From assembly GCA_905236255.1 (NCBI GenBank), contig CAJOPK010000231.1:1-6833 (forward strand): a stretch of 6,833 nt of DNA. Reading direction: 5' to 3'. Shown piece by piece: positions 5,699 to 6,833 of the stretch. Positions within the stretch are counted from its first letter, which is position 1. Every line of letters starts with the position of its first letter. Under the pieces are notes generated by a model. The model made no database searches and was not told the origin of the DNA. It worked only from the letters and a program-made list of their open reading frames with translations. Both the position numbers and the translations under genes were made by a program. The stretch is from an uncultured Selenomonadaceae bacterium (GTDB lineage Bacteria > Bacillota > Negativicutes > Selenomonadales > Selenomonadaceae).

Positions 5699-6585
5699 CC
5701 ATCTGACTGTCTGTCTGTCTGACAATCCGGTTTTTCGTTTGCCCGCTTGCTTGCGATTATATCTTCGACGGCTTCAAAGACAAATTTTTTGTCAAGTTCG
5801 TTTGCATCAAGCCGCGCCGCTTTAAAAGCCGCATTGAGCATGGCATTTGAAATATCGCTGCCGGACAAACCTTCATATTTTTTCGCAATTTCCGCAGGGT
5901 CTATGTTATTCGGAAGTTTGTTCGGAATGTACATTTCCCAAAGTTTTTTTCTGCATTCTTCGTCCGGCAATTCAAATTTTATGTGCATCGAAATCCGGCG
6001 CATAAAAGCCGGATCAAAATTTTCAATAAAATTTGTGGCAAAGATTATGAAATCCCGGTACTCGTTCATCAACATGAGCATAACCGAACGGGTCTGATTT
6101 ACGCTGACATCAACCGCCTGTGTCATATTCGTTACGCGCTTACTCAAAATTGCGTCCGCTTCGTCAAAAAACAGGATACTGTTTGAAGTCTTTGCCGCCT
6201 CAAAAGCCTTGCGAATATTTTTTGGAGTTTCACCCACATATTTTGATTCAATGTCGGCATAATTCACAATCAAAATTTTTCTTCCGAGTTGTTTTGCTAT
6301 GGCATGAGCCGCCATGGTCTTTCCGGTACCGGGCGCGCCGTATAAATTTACCCCGATTCTTTTTGAGTATTTGTGAGTGTTTTTAAAACCCCAAATTTCA
6401 AAAACCTTGTAAGAGTTTTCCGCATAAGTCGCGACGTCGATTATTTTGTCTTTCACCGATTGCGCCAAAATAATATCGTCAAGTGAATGGCGCGGCTCTT
6501 CCGGAATGAAAACATTTTCGTCCGGAATATCGTTTTTTAATGCGGAGGAATCTTCTTCAAAAATTTTTCTCGAATTTATCGGCAA
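5692..6585 (-). CDS. Classic-type AAA+ ATPase
   Basis: This 297-residue soluble protein carries one complete AAA+ module. It has Walker A GAPGTGKT (83-90), a pore-loop-like KYVGE (115-119), Walker B ILFFDEAD (about 137-144), sensor 1 FATN (182-185), the arginine-finger region FDPAFMRR (Arg196-Arg197) and the helical-lid motif LSGSDISNAML (about 240-250). Such proteins form hexamers that pull on or remodel protein substrates; no protease domain or membrane helix is fused. The first 60 residues are acidic and low in motif content, perhaps a substrate or partner region. I start it at TTG 6585 because GGAGG (6594-6598) lies 8 bases upstream. An ATG at 6660 would add 25 residues, overlap the preceding gene and lack a good ribosome binding site. 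It begins 31 bases after the upstream gene's stop, suggesting co-transcription and a shared role. The C-terminus (CQTDRQSDGQ) is encoded by a tetranucleotide repeat. The substrate is unknown. Confidence 0.88.
   Translation of the reverse strand: MPINSRKIFEEDSSALKNDIPDENVFIPEEPRHSLDDIILAQSVKDKIIDVATYAENSYKVFEIWGFKNTHKYSKRIGVNLYGAPGTGKTMAAHAIAKQLGRKILIVNYADIESKYVGETPKNIRKAFEAAKTSNSILFFDEADAILSKRVTNMTQAVDVSVNQTRSVMLMLMNEYRDFIIFATNFIENFDPAFMRRISMHIKFELPDEECRKKLWEMYIPNKLPNNIDPAEIAKKYEGLSGSDISNAMLNAAFKAARLDANELDKKFVFEAVEDIIASKRANEKPDCQTDRQSDGQ
5703..5722. repeat. Short tetranucleotide repeat (CTGT/CTGA, five units) in the AAA+ C-terminus
   Basis: On the plus strand five consecutive CTGN units run CTGA, three CTGT, CTGA. 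Read on the minus strand they encode residues in the last dozen codons of the AAA+ protein. Slipping by one unit would change the frame just before the stop and add about 8 or 16 residues before the next stop. Three exact units are few for a phase-variable tract. Confidence 0.6.
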
Positions 6586-6593
6586 GGAAATCT

Positions 6594-6598
6594 CCTCC
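6594..6598 (-). promoter_or_regulatory. Ribosome binding site fixing the AAA+ TTG start
   Basis: GGAGG, within CGGAGGAGA on the minus strand, lies 8 bases before TTG at 6585. The upstream ATG codons at 6660 and 6636 have no comparable site and lie inside the preceding coding region. Confidence 0.75.
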
Positions 6599-6616
6599 GT
6601 TTTTTGACGATTGAAT

Positions 6617-6832
6617 TCATTCCGTGTACCAAACATGATCTTGATAATGCCAAATATCATCGCCGAGCCAATATCTGATCCCGTTTGTCAAGCCGTCTTT
6701 GACCGTCAAAGAATTTCCGTCGCCGAAATTTATCTTCATATCGGCACCGTTTACTTCTTCCGTTCCGGCAAGATTATTCATTGTGAGATCACAGAAAAAT
6801 ACTTTATCGGCGGAAGTTGCATTGTAAACGAA
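6617..6832 (-). CDS. C-terminal fragment, possibly of a large secreted repeat (RTX/adhesin-like) protein
   Basis: One minus-strand frame is open from the right edge of the window to TGA at 6617-6619, giving 71 residues with no start needed inside the window. The residues NGADMKINFGDGNSLTVKDG resemble the beta-strand repeats (V-N-G-x-D...I-x-F-x-D-G-x-S-L-T-V) of large hemolysin-type or adhesin-like secreted proteins. The tail is rich in Trp and Tyr (RYWLGDDIWHYQDHVWYTE). It contains one cysteine and no membrane segment. Codon use is like its neighbours. The stop lies 31 bases before the AAA+ start, in the same direction, which points to a shared transcript. The identity is tentative because only the extreme C-terminus is visible and no calcium-binding nonapeptide is seen. 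The coding call itself is supported by the open frame and by the ribosome binding site that follows it. Confidence 0.6.
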   Translation of the reverse strand, partial: FVYNATSADKVFFCDLTMNNLAGTEEVNGADMKINFGDGNSLTVKDGLTNGIRYWLGDDIWHYQDHVWYTE

Positions 6833-6833
6833 A

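Noticed and set aside
6676..6695. TTGACA on the minus strand upstream of the AAA+ gene as a -35 box
   Set aside because: No acceptable -10 hexamer is found 16-18 bases downstream, and the site is within the coding end of the preceding gene.

Overview
The window looks like a moderately AT-rich chromosomal segment of an anaerobic bacterium, probably a Firmicute of the Negativicutes type. This placement is an inference from the style of GyrA, an oxygen-sensitive NrdG-type radical enzyme, a HydF-like GTPase and recurrent AT-biased codons. No rRNA or other taxonomic marker is present. Several genes appear to start at TTG or GTG behind good Shine-Dalgarno sequences, so the longest possible reading frames overstate their N-termini.

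Layout: the plus strand opens with the last 64 codons of a gene whose C-terminus resembles large Eco57I-type adenine methyltransferase/restriction enzymes. It is followed by a membrane-anchored SGNH-hydrolase-like protein (250-1746). Everything after that is on the minus strand and converges on this gene with a gap of only 7 bases. In transcription order (right to left) the minus strand carries: the C-terminal tail of a protein running off the right edge (6617-6832), possibly a large secreted repeat protein; a classic-type AAA+ ATPase (5692-6585); a small stand-alone GTPase related to the GTP-binding domain of HydF (5125-5583), with its own promoter and a strong intrinsic terminator; then a second promoter driving an apparent three-gene unit of an NrdG-like radical-SAM activase (4511-4999), a two-helix membrane protein of unknown function (4238-4489) and DNA gyrase subunit A (1754-4213).

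The best-resolved regulatory stretch is 5005-5640. Two promoters share the same plan (TTGCCC or TTGCCG, 17 bases, TATAAT), each followed by a short leader and a good ribosome binding site, with a hairpin plus T-tract terminator between the two units. These elements show that the GTPase and nrdG begin downstream of their most distal possible start codons. They also suggest that gyrA, a housekeeping gene, is expressed at least partly as the last gene of an nrdG-led operon. No insertion sequence, CRISPR array, tRNA or rRNA was seen, and no gene-free stretch exceeds 300 bases. I did not find a clearly new multi-gene system. The most unusual items are the degenerate HydF-like GTPase, the AAA+ gene paired with the possible secreted protein and ending in a tetranucleotide repeat, and the nrdG-gyrA linkage.
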